Positions 1 through 8,762 of a stretch of 64,000 bases of DNA are shown here, in pieces. Source of the stretch: an uncultured Armatimonadota bacterium (GTDB taxonomy: Bacteria > Armatimonadota > Fimbriimonadia > Fimbriimonadales > Fimbriimonadaceae). The stretch covers positions 62,001 to 126,000 of the forward strand of contig CAIVDU010000064.1 in the NCBI GenBank assembly GCA_903904815.1, read 5' to 3'. The position numbers and the translations under genes are program-made. The notes below the pieces were generated by a model. It searched no databases. It saw only the letters and a list, made by a program, of their open reading frames with translations, and was not told the DNA's origin. Numbering within the stretch: the stretch's first letter is position 1; each line of letters starts with the position of its first letter.

Positions 1-1116
1 GGGGAAAAGGCGGAACTGCGGAAAGGGAACAGGCGCGCGCCCTTCCGTCTCGTCGGCGATGTGAAGGCCCTTTTCCACCACGATGATGAACGCTTCCACG
101 ACTGCCGGATCGAAATGGGTACCCGAGCAAGCGCGCAACTCCGAAACCGCCAAGTCGACGGAAATGGCTTTTCGGTAGTGCCGGTCGTTCGTCATTGCGT
201 CGAACGCGTCGGCTAAGGCAACAATGCGGCCTGAAATGGGGATCTGTTCACCGGACAGTCCGTGGGGGTAACCGGTGCCATCCCATTTTTCGTGGTGGGT
301 GAGCGCCACCGAACGAGCCATCTCTACGATCGGCTCATCGGAGCCGCGAAGAATCTGGGCGCCAATCTGGGCGTGTTCGCGAACCTTCAGGTACTCCTCT
401 CGAGTCAGCGCCGCCGGCTTCTGCAAAATCATGTCCGGAATGCCGATCTTGCCCACATCATGAAGTGGGGCTGCCATCCGAATGTCATCGATGAACGACT
501 TCGGGAGGCCGAGCGTCATCGCAATCTGAGCCGCCACATAGCCGACACGTCGGGTGTGTTCTCCCGTTTCGTCGTCCCGGAATTCGGCCGCGATAGCCAG
601 CTTCGCCAACGTGTCTCGGTGCGCCTGGTGAATCTGAAGAGTTCGCACTCGAACCGTCTCCTCAAGGAGTTCGTTGTTCTTCAACAGTTGTCGGTTCAGC
701 TGATAGATGTGGAGCGCGTTCCGAATGCGCAGGATCAACTCGGTGAAATCGAAATCTTTGTTCAGAAAGTCGGTAAATCCCGCCTGCAAGGCGCGCTGCT
801 TTACCTCTTCACTGGCGCCTGCCGTGAGCATAATCGCGGGCACCGGGATGGCCGAACTGTCGTAGGCCCGGATCTCTCGCAGGACGTAGAATCCGTCAAC
901 GGGAGGCATCCGGTAGTCAACCAGAACCATATCGGGCTGCTCGCGCCGAAACACTTCAGCAGCCTCGAGGGGGTTGGTCACTGTGACGACCTGGAGATAG
1001 CCTGCCCTCATGAGGGCTTTCCTCATGAGGATCAGGTTGTCTTCAGTGTCGTCTACAACCAGCAGTTTTGCGTGTCGTAGCGCTCGGTCTTCCATCAGCT
1101 CGGCGCCAAGCGTCAT
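1..1116 (-). CDS. REC + HD-GYP response regulator (c-di-GMP phosphodiesterase type), 3-prime end outside window
   Basis: The reading frame is open to base 1, so the C-terminus lies left of the window; 372 codons are visible. Residues about 17-135 form a receiver domain with the acidic pair VVDDTEDN near residue 22 and the phosphoacceptor in DMVLVDYRMPP. A linker helix leads to an HD-GYP domain showing PLHDVGKIGIPD and then LTHHEKWDGTGYPHG, which contains the metal-binding histidines and the GYP triad. Such proteins usually hydrolyse cyclic di-GMP in the cytosol on phosphorylation. A start at 1116 or at an in-frame ATG at 1095 is possible. No partner kinase lies next to it. Confidence 0.9.
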   Translation of the reverse strand, partial: MTLGAELMEDRALRHAKLLVVDDTEDNLILMRKALMRAGYLQVVTVTNPLEAAEVFRREQPDMVLVDYRMPPVDGFYVLREIRAYDSSAIPVPAIMLTAGASEEVKQRALQAGFTDFLNKDFDFTELILRIRNALHIYQLNRQLLKNNELLEETVRVRTLQIHQAHRDTLAKLAIAAEFRDDETGEHTRRVGYVAAQIAMTLGLPKSFIDDIRMAAPLHDVGKIGIPDMILQKPAALTREEYLKVREHAQIGAQILRGSDEPIVEMARSVALTHHEKWDGTGYPHGLSGEQIPISGRIVALADAFDAMTNDRHYRKAISVDLAVSELRACSGTHFDPAVVEAFIIVVEKGLHIADETEGRAPVPFPQFRLFP

Positions 1117-1146
1117 GGCGTCTGAATAGTATCAGAGTTTTTCAAT

Positions 1147-1187
1147 ACTTGGTTAGGTCCTCTGAGTTCAGTTGAACCTAACCAAGT
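1147..1187 (-). terminator. Inverted repeat downstream of the M32 carboxypeptidase gene
   Basis: Perfect 12-bp arms (1147-1158 and 1176-1187) with a 17-nt spacer begin one base after the carboxypeptidase stop codon. On the minus strand the repeat is followed by a weak T-poor tail, so it is an imperfect intrinsic terminator candidate. Confidence 0.4.
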
Positions 1188-1188
1188 G

Positions 1189-2670
1189 TTAGAGATCGTA
1201 AATTGCGGAATACTTGGCAGTCAATCCTGCTAGGTAGTCGGCTGGGTCCATCGGTTTTCCGGTTACCTGTTTCACAAGCTCCTTTGGAGTCAGATATCTA
1301 CCCTTGGAGTAGACCTTCGCTTGTAACCAACCAAGGATCGGCTCAAACTCGCCTTGCGCCATGAGATCAGCGGTGTTCGGGATGTCCTTTTGCAGACTGT
1401 TCCAAATCTGGTAGCTCAGTACATTGCCCATTGAGTAGGTGGGGAAGTATCCAATGGAACCCATGGACCAGTGCACGTCCTGCAAGCACCCGACGGAATC
1501 GGTTTCTGGCGTGATCCCCAGGTACTCGGCGTACTTGGCATTCCAAGCGTCCGGCAGGTCGCGTACCGCGAGCTTTCCGGTTAGGATGTCGCACTCAAGC
1601 TCGAATCGCACAAGCACGTGTAGGTTGTAGGTGAGTTCGTCGGCTTCGACTCGAATCAGGCTCGGCTCAACCTTATTAATCGCCCGATAGAACGTGTCCA
1701 AGTCGTAACCGGCAAGTGCCGGGAAGGCGGCCTGTAACTTTGGAAGATTCGCCGACCAGAACGGGCGACTTCGTCCCACGATGTTCTCCCACAGGCGCGA
1801 CTGACTCTCATGCACGCCTAGGGAAACCCCACCAACTAATGGCGTGCGGTCCCATTTCGCCGGTGAGCCTTGCTCATACATGCCGTGGCCTGCCTCATGC
1901 ATGGATCCGAAGATCGCGCTCCCAATATACGGCTTGTATCGGGTGGTAAGTCGAATGTCCCCGACTGACCACCCAGTGCAGAAGGGATGGGGCGCCGTGT
2001 CCTGCCGACCGCGGTTGAAATCGAATCCGATAGAACGAACGAGACCTTCCGTAAACTTGCTCTGAGCCACGACATCCCACTCGCCGTACAAGAATCCATC
2101 GTCCGTCTCGGGTTTCTCGGAGATCGCCTTTACCAGTGGGACCTGCGATCCCTTCAATGCGTCAAACATCGCCCGCGCGTCGGCTGCCGTCGCGCCCTCT
2201 TCGTATTGGTCTAAAAGGGCGTCATAGATGTGCTCGGTGTAGCCAAGACACTCTGCCTCTTGGCGCGCGATCTCGAACATGCGCTCCAAAACCGGGGCAA
2301 ACTCTGGGAAGTCGTTCGTCGCCCGAGCCTCAACCCACTTCTCGTGGGCGACTGCGGACAGCTTGGACTTTTCCTCTACAAGAGCTGTAGGCAATTTCGT
2401 GGCGAGGTCCAGGTCTCGTCGAACGACGCGAAGGAGAGCCTTGTCATCGTCGGACTCAGCTTCGCCAACCGCCTTCTCAAGAAGGGCGCCCGTCGTGCTA
2501 TCAGTGAAGGTCTCGTGCGACATCCGACTCAAGATGCCTTGGTGCTCTGCGCGCGCGTCAGCGCCACCCTTTGGCATGTAGGTCTGTTGATCCCAATCCA
2601 TGATCGCCCGGGCGGCGTTGAGAGCGTTGACGTCGGCAAGGCGAGAACGCAACTGTTCCAAAGAAGACAT
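1189..2670 (-). CDS. Carboxypeptidase Taq, peptidase family M32
   Basis: The 493-residue length matches M32 metallocarboxypeptidases (about 500 residues). The zinc motif HEAGH lies at residues 258-262, followed by the conserved GVHESQSRLWEN stretch near 285-296, which supplies the third ligand glutamate. The N-terminus carries the family-typical MDWDQQTYMP near residue 24. The enzyme removes C-terminal residues from peptides in the cytosol. It starts at ATG 2670 and is not overlapped by neighbours; an inverted repeat follows the stop. The assignment is secure at family level; substrate preference cannot be read from sequence. Confidence 0.93.
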   Translation of the reverse strand: MSSLEQLRSRLADVNALNAARAIMDWDQQTYMPKGGADARAEHQGILSRMSHETFTDSTTGALLEKAVGEAESDDDKALLRVVRRDLDLATKLPTALVEEKSKLSAVAHEKWVEARATNDFPEFAPVLERMFEIARQEAECLGYTEHIYDALLDQYEEGATAADARAMFDALKGSQVPLVKAISEKPETDDGFLYGEWDVVAQSKFTEGLVRSIGFDFNRGRQDTAPHPFCTGWSVGDIRLTTRYKPYIGSAIFGSMHEAGHGMYEQGSPAKWDRTPLVGGVSLGVHESQSRLWENIVGRSRPFWSANLPKLQAAFPALAGYDLDTFYRAINKVEPSLIRVEADELTYNLHVLVRFELECDILTGKLAVRDLPDAWNAKYAEYLGITPETDSVGCLQDVHWSMGSIGYFPTYSMGNVLSYQIWNSLQKDIPNTADLMAQGEFEPILGWLQAKVYSKGRYLTPKELVKQVTGKPMDPADYLAGLTAKYSAIYDL

Positions 2671-2785
2671 GAGATGAGCGTACCAGGGCTTCTCCTAAGA
2701 ATTGTTTTTGGAGAAAAACTTAAAATGGACCTAAAGGATTCTGATTATTGAAACCTCGAATTTCAATTTCTTGTATGCTCAATTC

Positions 2786-3187
2786 ATGAGCAGTGAGAAG
2801 CTTCACAAGGTTCCGGCCGCCGATCCGGTGACCGGTGGCCCCCTTTTCATCAGCGAGTTGACCGGGGCCCAGAGCGGCATCACAATTCGCGGCCGCTTCG
2901 AGATTCCCATCTATTCGCGGCTTGACGAAGAGCAGCAACGGTTTCTGGAGACGTTTCTTCGGTGCCGCGGCATGCTGAACAGTGTCGAGAAAGAGTTGGG
3001 AATTAGCTATCCGACGGTTCGCGCACGACTCGACTCACTTCTGAATTCGTTAGGGCTGGCTTCCGAAAGGGAAGAGACCGGCGGAAAGGAAAGAGGGTCC
3101 GACCAGAAGCAACGGATTCTGGACCAACTAGAACGCGGAGAGATTTCTGCCGAAGAGGCAAAGGCACAGCTGGGAGTAACGAAATGA
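2786..3187 (+). CDS. DUF2089-like small regulator without the zinc cysteines
   Basis: The protein is about 133 residues from ATG 2786; an in-frame TTG at 2771 would add five residues but has no better ribosome site. The N-terminal half follows the DUF2089 pattern, but the paired cysteines usual in that family are replaced (DPVTGGPL). The middle contains a helix-turn-helix-like segment, VEKELGISYPTVRARLDSLL. The C-terminus has a short helical motif, RGEISAEEAKAQL, resembling SHOCT-type tails. The stop overlaps the next start by four bases (ATGA), so the two genes are translationally coupled. A DNA-binding regulatory role is inferred from the HTH-like segment only. Confidence 0.75.
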   Translation: MSSEKLHKVPAADPVTGGPLFISELTGAQSGITIRGRFEIPIYSRLDEEQQRFLETFLRCRGMLNSVEKELGISYPTVRARLDSLLNSLGLASEREETGGKERGSDQKQRILDQLERGEISAEEAKAQLGVTK

Positions 3188-4404
3188 GGGAAGAGGTTCA
3201 GAGAATTAGTCGGCTGGTAGCCGAAGGAAAGTTGACGCCAGAAGACGCGGCGGACTTAATCGATGCATTTTACGCGAGCGAGCGCAACAGCACAGCGCAG
3301 GAAGAACCGAGGCAAACACCTCCCCCTCCTCCTCCCGGAGCAACCGCGGAGTCGGCCGATCCGAACTTCCATAAGGACCCACTCAAGGGCTTCATTGACA
3401 ACGTGGAGCGATTAACCAAAGAAGGTTTCGAGTCCATCAATTGGCAAGAAGTCTCACACAACGTCAAGGTTTCGACGAAGAAGGGGCTCGATTCCCTGAA
3501 GACGGGACTCGACGAGCTAAGCAAAGGCAAGGTCAACATTGGATGGTTCAATGCCACCGAGACGAGGGACGTTGAAATGCCGTTGGCGATCAGCCCGGGC
3601 AAAACCCTCAAGATTGAGAATCCGATTGGCGACGTGAAAGTTGTTGGCGGCTTCGACCAAGGACTCATCAAAGCTCATGCGAAATTCCGGGGAGCTACTC
3701 TGGAAGAATCTCGCGCTAAGGCGGCCGAATACGTCTTGATCGTGGAAGAGTCCGACCATGCGGTCACCATTCGCCAGCCCGACGTGACCGGACTGTCTGT
3801 GGATCTCGAAATCCAAGTCCCTGGCCAGGCTGGAATCGATATCCGAGTCTCCTCGGGTGACATTCAAGTGATCAATACTGGCGGGAGTTGTCGTGCGAAC
3901 TCTCGGAGCGGTGACCTCGTGCTACGGGGACTCAATGGCATGATCGAGATCGGGAGCGAGAGTGGCGATATCGAAATCGAGAACTGCACGGCTCCTCAGG
4001 TCACGATCGAGAACAAGAGCGGAGACCTTAAACTCAAGCAAGTTCGTGGAAATATCAACGCGCGAACTGCATCTGGCGATGTCCACGTAGAGGGCGGCAG
4101 CGGAAAGGTTGTAGCCATCGAATCGGTTTCGGGAGATACCCATTTCGATACCGTGGACCCCGTGATAGGGGCTCTGAACGTTCGAACCGTCAGCGGCAGC
4201 GTTTACGTGAAGATTCCCGACGGCAGTGACTGTCGAGTGAATCTATCCACCGTGCGCGGCTCCGTGGACACCGGAATCGCCTTGATCGACGAAATGAAGT
4301 CGGAGCATCGTATCACCGGTAGGATCGGCGACGGAACGGGCACGATCGACGTCAGTGCGATCACCGGAGACGTCGTTTTGGAGATGCACGACAGCGCAGA
4401 GTAG
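3184..4404 (+). CDS. DUF4097-family beta-strand repeat protein with SHOCT-like N-terminus
   Basis: The 406-residue protein starts at an ATG overlapping the stop of the DUF2089-like gene. Residues 1-30 hold a helical motif (VAEGKLTPEDAADLIDAF) like the tail of its neighbour. A proline-rich stretch follows near residues 45-53 and then an amphipathic region. From about residue 150 there is a repetitive beta architecture with at least seven SGD- or SGS-centred turns, for example SGDIQV, SGDLVL, SGDIEI, SGDLKL and SGDVHV. This is the DUF4097 solenoid. No signal peptide or membrane segment is visible. The pairing suggests one functional unit, possibly envelope-stress or regulatory; biochemical function is unknown. 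Confidence 0.8.
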   Translation: MREEVQRISRLVAEGKLTPEDAADLIDAFYASERNSTAQEEPRQTPPPPPPGATAESADPNFHKDPLKGFIDNVERLTKEGFESINWQEVSHNVKVSTKKGLDSLKTGLDELSKGKVNIGWFNATETRDVEMPLAISPGKTLKIENPIGDVKVVGGFDQGLIKAHAKFRGATLEESRAKAAEYVLIVEESDHAVTIRQPDVTGLSVDLEIQVPGQAGIDIRVSSGDIQVINTGGSCRANSRSGDLVLRGLNGMIEIGSESGDIEIENCTAPQVTIENKSGDLKLKQVRGNINARTASGDVHVEGGSGKVVAIESVSGDTHFDTVDPVIGALNVRTVSGSVYVKIPDGSDCRVNLSTVRGSVDTGIALIDEMKSEHRITGRIGDGTGTIDVSAITGDVVLEMHDSAE

Positions 4405-4430
4405 GCAATCGGGTCGGATATCCTATTCCG

Positions 4431-4895
4431 GTGAACTACTGGTTGATGAAGTCCGAGCCCGACTGTTATTCGATCGACGACCTCGCAAAGGCATCCGAAC
4501 CCGCAATGTGGGAAGGATGCCGTAACTACACCGTTCGCAACTATTTTCGGGACACGATGTCGCCGGGAGACCGCGCGTTCTTCTATCACTCGAACGCCGA
4601 TCCCAGCGGCATTGTTGGCGCCATGGAGATTGTCGGGGACGCCTATCCCGATCCGACGCAGTTTGATCCTGGAAGCGAATACTTCGATCCGAAAAGCCCC
4701 CTCGACAATCCGCGGTGGATTCTCCGAAACGTTCGGTTTCTAGAAAAGTATCGGCGGGTATTGTCTCTGGCTGACCTGCGGGCTGTTCCCGGTCTGGAGG
4801 AGATGTTCGTGCTTCGACGCGGTCAGAGGTTGAGCGTCATGCCGGTGACGGAGCAGGAGTGGCAGATCATCGAGTCGCTACCGGGACTTCGATGA
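4431..4895 (+). CDS. EVE domain protein
   Basis: The 154-residue protein starts with GTG at 4431. The opening MNYWLMKSEPDCYSIDDL, the following MWEGCRNYTVRNYFRD, and the internal GDRAFFYHSN are hallmark segments of single-domain EVE proteins (thymocyte nuclear protein 1 type, PUA-like fold). EVE domains bind modified nucleobases, and stand-alone bacterial copies are usually of unknown target. It is co-directional with the DUF4097 gene 26 bases upstream and overlaps the convergent deacetylase-like gene by 18 bases. Confidence 0.9.
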   Translation: MNYWLMKSEPDCYSIDDLAKASEPAMWEGCRNYTVRNYFRDTMSPGDRAFFYHSNADPSGIVGAMEIVGDAYPDPTQFDPGSEYFDPKSPLDNPRWILRNVRFLEKYRRVLSLADLRAVPGLEEMFVLRRGQRLSVMPVTEQEWQIIESLPGLR

Positions 4896-5546
4896 TTCGT
4901 CGGCAAGGATATCTCGGAGCGTCCTCACCGGCATGTCGGCAGCTTGGGCCATGTCAAGGATCTCTTTGACATGACCCAAACGCGGATCAAACTTTGCGAG
5001 AACCTGCGGGCGTACTACCAGCGTCGTGCTCAGGTTGCGACTGGCGTAGGCGCGGAGCGCCGACTTCGCGGTGTCAGTCCATGATCTCGCCGTAAGTCCA
5101 GATCGGTAGGCATCTCGAGCCGATCGAATCTCGACGGGAAAGAGGCGAAGATGTCCGGCGGAAGGACCGGGTTGAGCGCTCAAGAACTCCAAGTGTTCCA
5201 TACCCTCAAACGTCGCGCCCTCTGGCCATGTGCCTCTCACCGCCATGCCGAGAAGGTGATGCCCATGAGAGGAAAAAAGGGAAGTGGCCTCCGCGAATCT
5301 GGCGGTAGCGTCTTCCGGGTGCTTACAGAGCCAATCTAGGTCGTGTCCATCGTTCAAAACGGCTTCTGCGGTCGATGGCAACGCCCGCAGAACCCGATTC
5401 GAAACGAAAAAGTGGAACTTATAGCCTGTGAACCGCCCCAACTCCAGGAGCTTGAGCAGCATCGCGGGCTCACCGTGCCCAAATTCGGATGCGTCGGGCG
5501 AATCCCAGGGTACGTAGTCGAGGTCCACTCGAAGACAGAAGAACAT
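4878..5546 (-). CDS. Polysaccharide deacetylase-superfamily-like protein
   Basis: The 222-residue protein begins [18 protein letters not shown], which resembles the first strand and D-x-D metal motif of NodB-fold deacetylases. A further conserved-looking [12 protein letters not shown] near residue 68 could provide the metal histidines. No signal peptide is visible, so the protein is probably cytosolic. The start lies 17 bases after the pgk stop and on the same strand, so it is likely cotranscribed with pgk. Family membership is inferred from these motifs alone. Confidence 0.6.
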   Translation of the reverse strand: MFFCLRVDLDYVPWDSPDASEFGHGEPAMLLKLLELGRFTGYKFHFFVSNRVLRALPSTAEAVLNDGHDLDWLCKHPEDATARFAEATSLFSSHGHHLLGMAVRGTWPEGATFEGMEHLEFLSAQPGPSAGHLRLFPVEIRSARDAYRSGLTARSWTDTAKSALRAYASRNLSTTLVVRPQVLAKFDPRLGHVKEILDMAQAADMPVRTLRDILADESSKSR

Positions 5547-5563
5547 AGGCGGTCGGTGATCGA

Positions 5564-6742
5564 CTATTTGTTCTGGAGCGCCGCGATGCCCGGAAGTTCC
5601 TTGCCTTCCAGAAACTCCAAACTTGCGCCTCCGCCGGTGCTGACGTGAGTCATCTTGTCCGCCACCCCAAACTTCTCAACTGCTGCGGCAGAGTCTCCGC
5701 CACCCACGATGCTAACTGTCCTGCTCGTGGCCAATGCGTCGGCGACTCCACGAGTGCCACCCTCAAAAGGTTTCAATTCAAAGACGCCCATCGGGCCATT
5801 CCAGAGGGATGTTCCCGCCTCCGAAATGATCTTGGCGTAAGTCTGCGTTGTTTCAGGTCCGATATCGAGGCCCAATAGGCCGGACACGTCTCCCTCACCG
5901 ACTTTGAGCACCTGGGTCTCCGCGTCAGCGCTGAAAGAGCCAGCCCATACGATATCGGTCGGCAGGACCAGCTTTTCCGGGTTCTCGTCAAGAAGCTTCT
6001 TGGCGTAGTCGAGACTGCCTTCATCGAGCAGAGACTTGCCAATTTCAAACCCCTGGGCCTTGAAGAAGGTGAATACCATTCCGCCGCCAACCAGAAGACG
6101 ATCGACCTTTGGAAGGAGATTATCGATGAGGGCAATCTTGTCCTTGACCTTGCTGCCGCCCATGATGGCGACGAAGGGTCGAGCCGGATTTTCGACTGCT
6201 TGGCCGAGGTACGTGATCTCCTTTTCGATGAGCAGCCCGGCGACACCGGGCAGGATGTGGGCAACGCCTTCAGTGCTGGCGTGGGCTCGATGAGCCGTTC
6301 CAAACGCGTCATTCACGTATAGATCCGCATTCGCCGCGAGTTCCTTGGCGAATTCGGGATCGTTCTTCTCTTCCTCGGGATGGAAGCGTACGTTCTCCAG
6401 CAGGATCACATCTCCGGCCTTGGCGGCCGCGACTGCTCTCGCAACTTCTGGCCCAACACAGTCGGGAATGAGGGGTACCGATTTGCCGAGAAGTTCGGTC
6501 AGTCGCTTGGCGACCGGTGCGAGAGAAAACTCTGGGGTGACACCCCTTGGGCGTCCGAGATGGCTCGTGAGGATAACGATCGCGCCTTTCTCGATGAGCA
6601 GCTTAATCGTCGGCAGGGCCTCGGTGATCCGGCGGTCGTCGGTGATCTCCCCACCTTCTAGGGGAACGTTGAAGTCACATCGAACAAGCACGCGCTTTCC
6701 GTGAGCCTCGATATCGCGAACCGTCTTCTTATTCAAGCTCAT
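5564..6742 (-). CDS. pgk: Phosphoglycerate kinase
   Basis: The 392-residue protein has the expected length and motifs: [12 protein letters not shown] at the N-terminus, ILTSHLGRP near residue 58, a central [10 protein letters not shown], and the C-terminal nucleotide-binding [17 protein letters not shown] and [13 protein letters not shown]. It transfers phosphate between 1,3-bisphosphoglycerate and ADP in glycolysis. No gap or tpi gene is adjacent, so the usual glycolytic cluster is broken here. The deacetylase-like gene follows closely. Confidence 0.98.
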   Translation of the reverse strand: MSLNKKTVRDIEAHGKRVLVRCDFNVPLEGGEITDDRRITEALPTIKLLIEKGAIVILTSHLGRPRGVTPEFSLAPVAKRLTELLGKSVPLIPDCVGPEVARAVAAAKAGDVILLENVRFHPEEEKNDPEFAKELAANADLYVNDAFGTAHRAHASTEGVAHILPGVAGLLIEKEITYLGQAVENPARPFVAIMGGSKVKDKIALIDNLLPKVDRLLVGGGMVFTFFKAQGFEIGKSLLDEGSLDYAKKLLDENPEKLVLPTDIVWAGSFSADAETQVLKVGEGDVSGLLGLDIGPETTQTYAKIISEAGTSLWNGPMGVFELKPFEGGTRGVADALATSRTVSIVGGGDSAAAVEKFGVADKMTHVSTGGGASLEFLEGKELPGIAALQNK

Positions 6743-6828
6743 AGCATCTCAGGGTACCTGGCAAGGAAGAGGTCCGGGGAGAAAACGAACGGAGAACGGA
6801 TCGGGGAAAGGCAAGCTATTCGCTCCCC

Positions 6829-6871
6829 TAAAACGCAAGAAGCGGGGTAGCCTCAGAGAGGTTCCCCCGCT
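6829..6871 (-). terminator. Intrinsic terminator of the first prepilin cassette
   Basis: Seven-bp arms (6865-6871 and 6841-6847) enclose a smaller CCTC/GAGG stem, and a run of four T residues follows about five bases later on the minus strand. It lies just after the stop of the small membrane protein gene. Confidence 0.65.
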
Positions 6872-6888
6872 GCTTACAGCTCTTAAGG

Positions 6889-7164
6889 TTATCGTCCAGA
6901 CTTGTCGTCTGGTGCGGGCGGAGCGGCTGCTCCACCGTCTGAAGGCCCCGCCAGGGCGTCTTCAGGGCTCGGTGAGGGAGTTCCCGCCGTACCCTGAGCT
7001 CGCATTTCAGCGTCCTTCATCCCCTTGCCAGGTGGCACAGGGGGGGCGCTCTTGACCACAACGGGCTGGTCACCTTTGATCATAGAACTTGCCTGAAAGC
7101 CGACCGCGATGAGAGCCAACAGCGCGATCGCGACAATGGCGATGGTTTTCGTTTTATCGTTCAT
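6889..7164 (-). CDS. Small membrane-anchored Pro/Gly-rich protein coupled to prepilin A
   Basis: The 91-residue protein starts at ATG 7164, whose first base is the last base of the prepilin stop (TAATG), indicating translational coupling. Residues 5-28 form one hydrophobic segment (KTIAIVAIALLALIAVGFQA). The rest is low-complexity and rich in Pro, Ala, Gly and Asp, including APPVPPGKGMKDAEMRAQG. A longer upstream extension inside the prepilin gene is in frame but has no support. The paralogous cassette ends with a similarly placed lipoprotein with a matching APP/PPG and MxxQG pattern. A role as accessory subunit of the pseudopilin is inferred from this repeated pairing. Confidence 0.72.
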   Translation of the reverse strand: MNDKTKTIAIVAIALLALIAVGFQASSMIKGDQPVVVKSAPPVPPGKGMKDAEMRAQGTAGTPSPSPEDALAGPSDGGAAAPPAPDDKSGR

Positions 7165-8048
7165 TAGTGGTACTGGGCGTCGTAGTGGATCTTGTTCTTG
7201 GCGAACGTGGCGAGCGCCTGGGTCGGATTCGTGTACCACATTCGATCCATGAGCGCTTCACGAGGCATGCTCTTGGCGTGACCATCCGCGAACGAGAAGT
7301 TCGTCTGGTTCCCAAATGCACCCATCGACATGGCGTCGGTTGAGCAGCACCAGGCGCCCGGCAAGGAGATAATTCCTGGCCAGGACGGCTCAACGAGTTC
7401 CTTGAACGCATATTCTCGCTGGTCGTTTCGATACTGCATCAGTCCGGACCAGTAGCTCCACGAAATGTACATAGGAAGGATACACACCGTGTCTCCAGGG
7501 GCTCCGACCTGAGTTCCCGTCAACGACCCAGTTGACCTTGAGTACGGGGAGCCGTCCGCGTTCGCTCGCGGATAGCCAAAGATCCCGAAAGCATAAGGGA
7601 ATGGCGTTTGATTAGAACCAAGCTGGTTGAGCTGTCCGTTGTACGAGAAGATATAGCTGACCGGACCGCCGGTATCCACGTCGGTGCATCCAGTCGCCGA
7701 ATTATTGTCGCAACGAATCATCGTGTCATTTGGCGCCTTCCAAATCTGGCGATTCTTGACGTAGGGATCAACCAGCACATGGCCGGCCTGGATTTGGTTG
7801 CAGTTGCCGAAATGCGCAGCGCCGTTACAGCCCCAGTTGGGAGCGCCGATGCGAATACCCGGGTAGACGTCGTCATTATCGTTCAGATACATCTGGACGC
7901 CAAGCCCAATTTGCTTGAGATTGCTGAGGTCTACCGATTTTTTCGCGGCAAGCTTGGCTTGGGCGAAAACCGGAAACAGGATGGCAGCAAGGATCGCAAT
8001 GATAGCGATTACGACTAGAAGTTCAATAAGAGTGAAGGCTTTCTTCAT
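7164..8048 (-). CDS. DUF1559-type prepilin (type II secretion/type IV pilin-like), paralogue A
   Basis: The start at 8048 gives 294 residues beginning with the class III leader [20 protein letters not shown], so cleavage is expected just before the Phe of FTLIE. The N-terminal helix is nearly identical to that of paralogue B through [15 protein letters not shown]-terminal FADGHAK matches the DG-H motif of DUF1559 proteins. Upstream in-frame codons reaching 8102 lie in the conserved leader RNA and are not taken. The usual ribosome site is absent; the bases before ATG read AATCCTC in both paralogues. It should be exported and assembled in the envelope. Confidence 0.92.
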   Translation of the reverse strand: MKKAFTLIELLVVIAIIAILAAILFPVFAQAKLAAKKSVDLSNLKQIGLGVQMYLNDNDDVYPGIRIGAPNWGCNGAAHFGNCNQIQAGHVLVDPYVKNRQIWKAPNDTMIRCDNNSATGCTDVDTGGPVSYIFSYNGQLNQLGSNQTPFPYAFGIFGYPRANADGSPYSRSTGSLTGTQVGAPGDTVCILPMYISWSYWSGLMQYRNDQREYAFKELVEPSWPGIISLPGAWCCSTDAMSMGAFGNQTNFSFADGHAKSMPREALMDRMWYTNPTQALATFAKNKIHYDAQYH

Positions 8049-8350
8049 GAGGATTACACCAGAAACCTGGAAATAAAAGGACCCCGGGGACGACGATTCC
8101 ACGGGATATATGCCGACGCAACCGTGCGTCGGTCAGATCTGTCTTAGATCGAATGTTTGCCGTGGGAGTGCGGGAGCGAGAAGCTTCGATGCACGTTGTT
8201 AGCCACAGAACTGCATGGACGCAGTTGCGTTGAGCACGGCTGGTCCATGAAAGACCAACCTTTCCGCGAGAGAGCGGAATCGAATTCTACAAACATGTTG
8301 AGGTCCTTGGGCTCCGGCCAGTCGAATTACTTCCTTCGGCAGGTCCTCGG
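8049..8350 (-). promoter_or_regulatory. Conserved structured 5-prime leader of prepilin A
   Basis: This roughly 300-nt untranslated region shares several blocks with the leader at 9689-9991. At the 5-prime end, 8300-8348 (49 nt) is almost identical and can fold with its ends paired (GAGGACCU with AGGACCUC, one A-A mismatch). Hairpins at 8262-8279, 8239-8260 and 8113-8132 exist in both copies with compensatory base changes. A long-range helix pairs 8160-8165 with 8099-8104. Near the 3-prime end a GGGGTCCTTT block is complementary to the AAGGACC of the 5-prime element. The class is not recognised; regulation of prepilin expression is inferred. Confidence 0.65.
8144..8296 (-). CDS. Possible 50-codon leader ORF in leader A
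   Basis: An AAGGA ribosome site lies seven bases before an ATG at 8296. The frame opens MFVEFD and continues -AL-R-GW----QP in both leaders, then diverges, ending after 50 residues here and 49 in the other copy. Several differences in the conserved part are third-position changes (Val, Ala, Gly codons). It could be a translated leader peptide or a by-product of conserved RNA structure. Confidence 0.35.
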   Translation of the reverse strand: MFVEFDSALSRKGWSFMDQPCSTQLRPCSSVANNVHRSFSLPHSHGKHSI

Positions 8351-8355
8351 GTTTA

Positions 8356-8384
8356 AGGATACAGGGACTTTGCTGCAATGCCAA
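8356..8384 (-). promoter_or_regulatory. Sigma-70-type promoter of prepilin cassette A
   Basis: A -35 box TTGGCA (8379-8384) and a -10 box TATCCT (8356-8361) are separated by exactly 17 bases. The predicted start falls at about 8349-8351, at the first base of the conserved leader element. Confidence 0.65.
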
Positions 8385-8515
8385 GTAAGATTTTTGGGGA
8401 CCGTGTTCTATCGGTTTAGGCGGACTGATTTCAGCCCGGCTCCGCACTGATAAAGTAGGACACGTTCACTCTGCGTTCAAGGGCGGATCGTTTGACCCAA
8501 CGTGCGAGTTCATTC

Positions 8516-8545
8516 ACAAAAAGGCCCCAACGGTAAGTTGGGGCC
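8516..8545 (-). terminator. Intrinsic terminator of the second prepilin cassette
   Basis: A perfect 9-bp GC-rich stem (8537-8545 with 8523-8531) and a five-base loop are followed by five T residues on the minus strand, directly downstream of the small lipoprotein gene. Confidence 0.85.
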
Positions 8546-8564
8546 GCTTTCTGAACCTAAAGGC

Positions 8565-8762
8565 TTAGTTTCCGCCTTCGTTTCTACCTTGCTCTTTCAT
8601 TCCACGAGTTTCAGGATCTTGAGCTCCGGGAGGAGCCTTTACCGTCTCAGGTGGAGCGCCCTTGGGGGGCGCCTCCGTGTCCGAAGATTTCGACGAGCCG
8701 CATCCTGCCATACACAAAACCACGAACGCGCCAATCGCGATATAGAAAGTTCGTGGTGTCAT
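8565..8762 (-). CDS. Small lipoprotein coupled to prepilin B
   Basis: The 65-residue protein starts at ATG 8762, overlapping the prepilin stop by four bases (ATGA). Its N-terminus is a lipoprotein signal: a short basic start, a hydrophobic core (FYIAIGAFVVLCMAGC) and the lipobox cysteine near residue 19. The mature part is about 47 residues, Pro/Gly/Glu-rich (EAPPKGAPPETVKAPPGAQ). Its position and composition mirror the small membrane protein of cassette A, though one is lipid-anchored and the other transmembrane. An envelope accessory role beside the pseudopilin is inferred. Confidence 0.75.
   Translation of the reverse strand: MTPRTFYIAIGAFVVLCMAGCGSSKSSDTEAPPKGAPPETVKAPPGAQDPETRGMKEQGRNEGGN

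Noticed and set aside
262-1080. 272-codon plus-strand open frame
   Set aside because: It is antisense to the HD-GYP regulator, whose motifs are clear on the minus strand.
2230-2751. Plus-strand open frame of 173 codons
   Set aside because: It runs antisense to the M32 carboxypeptidase and has no recognisable protein features.
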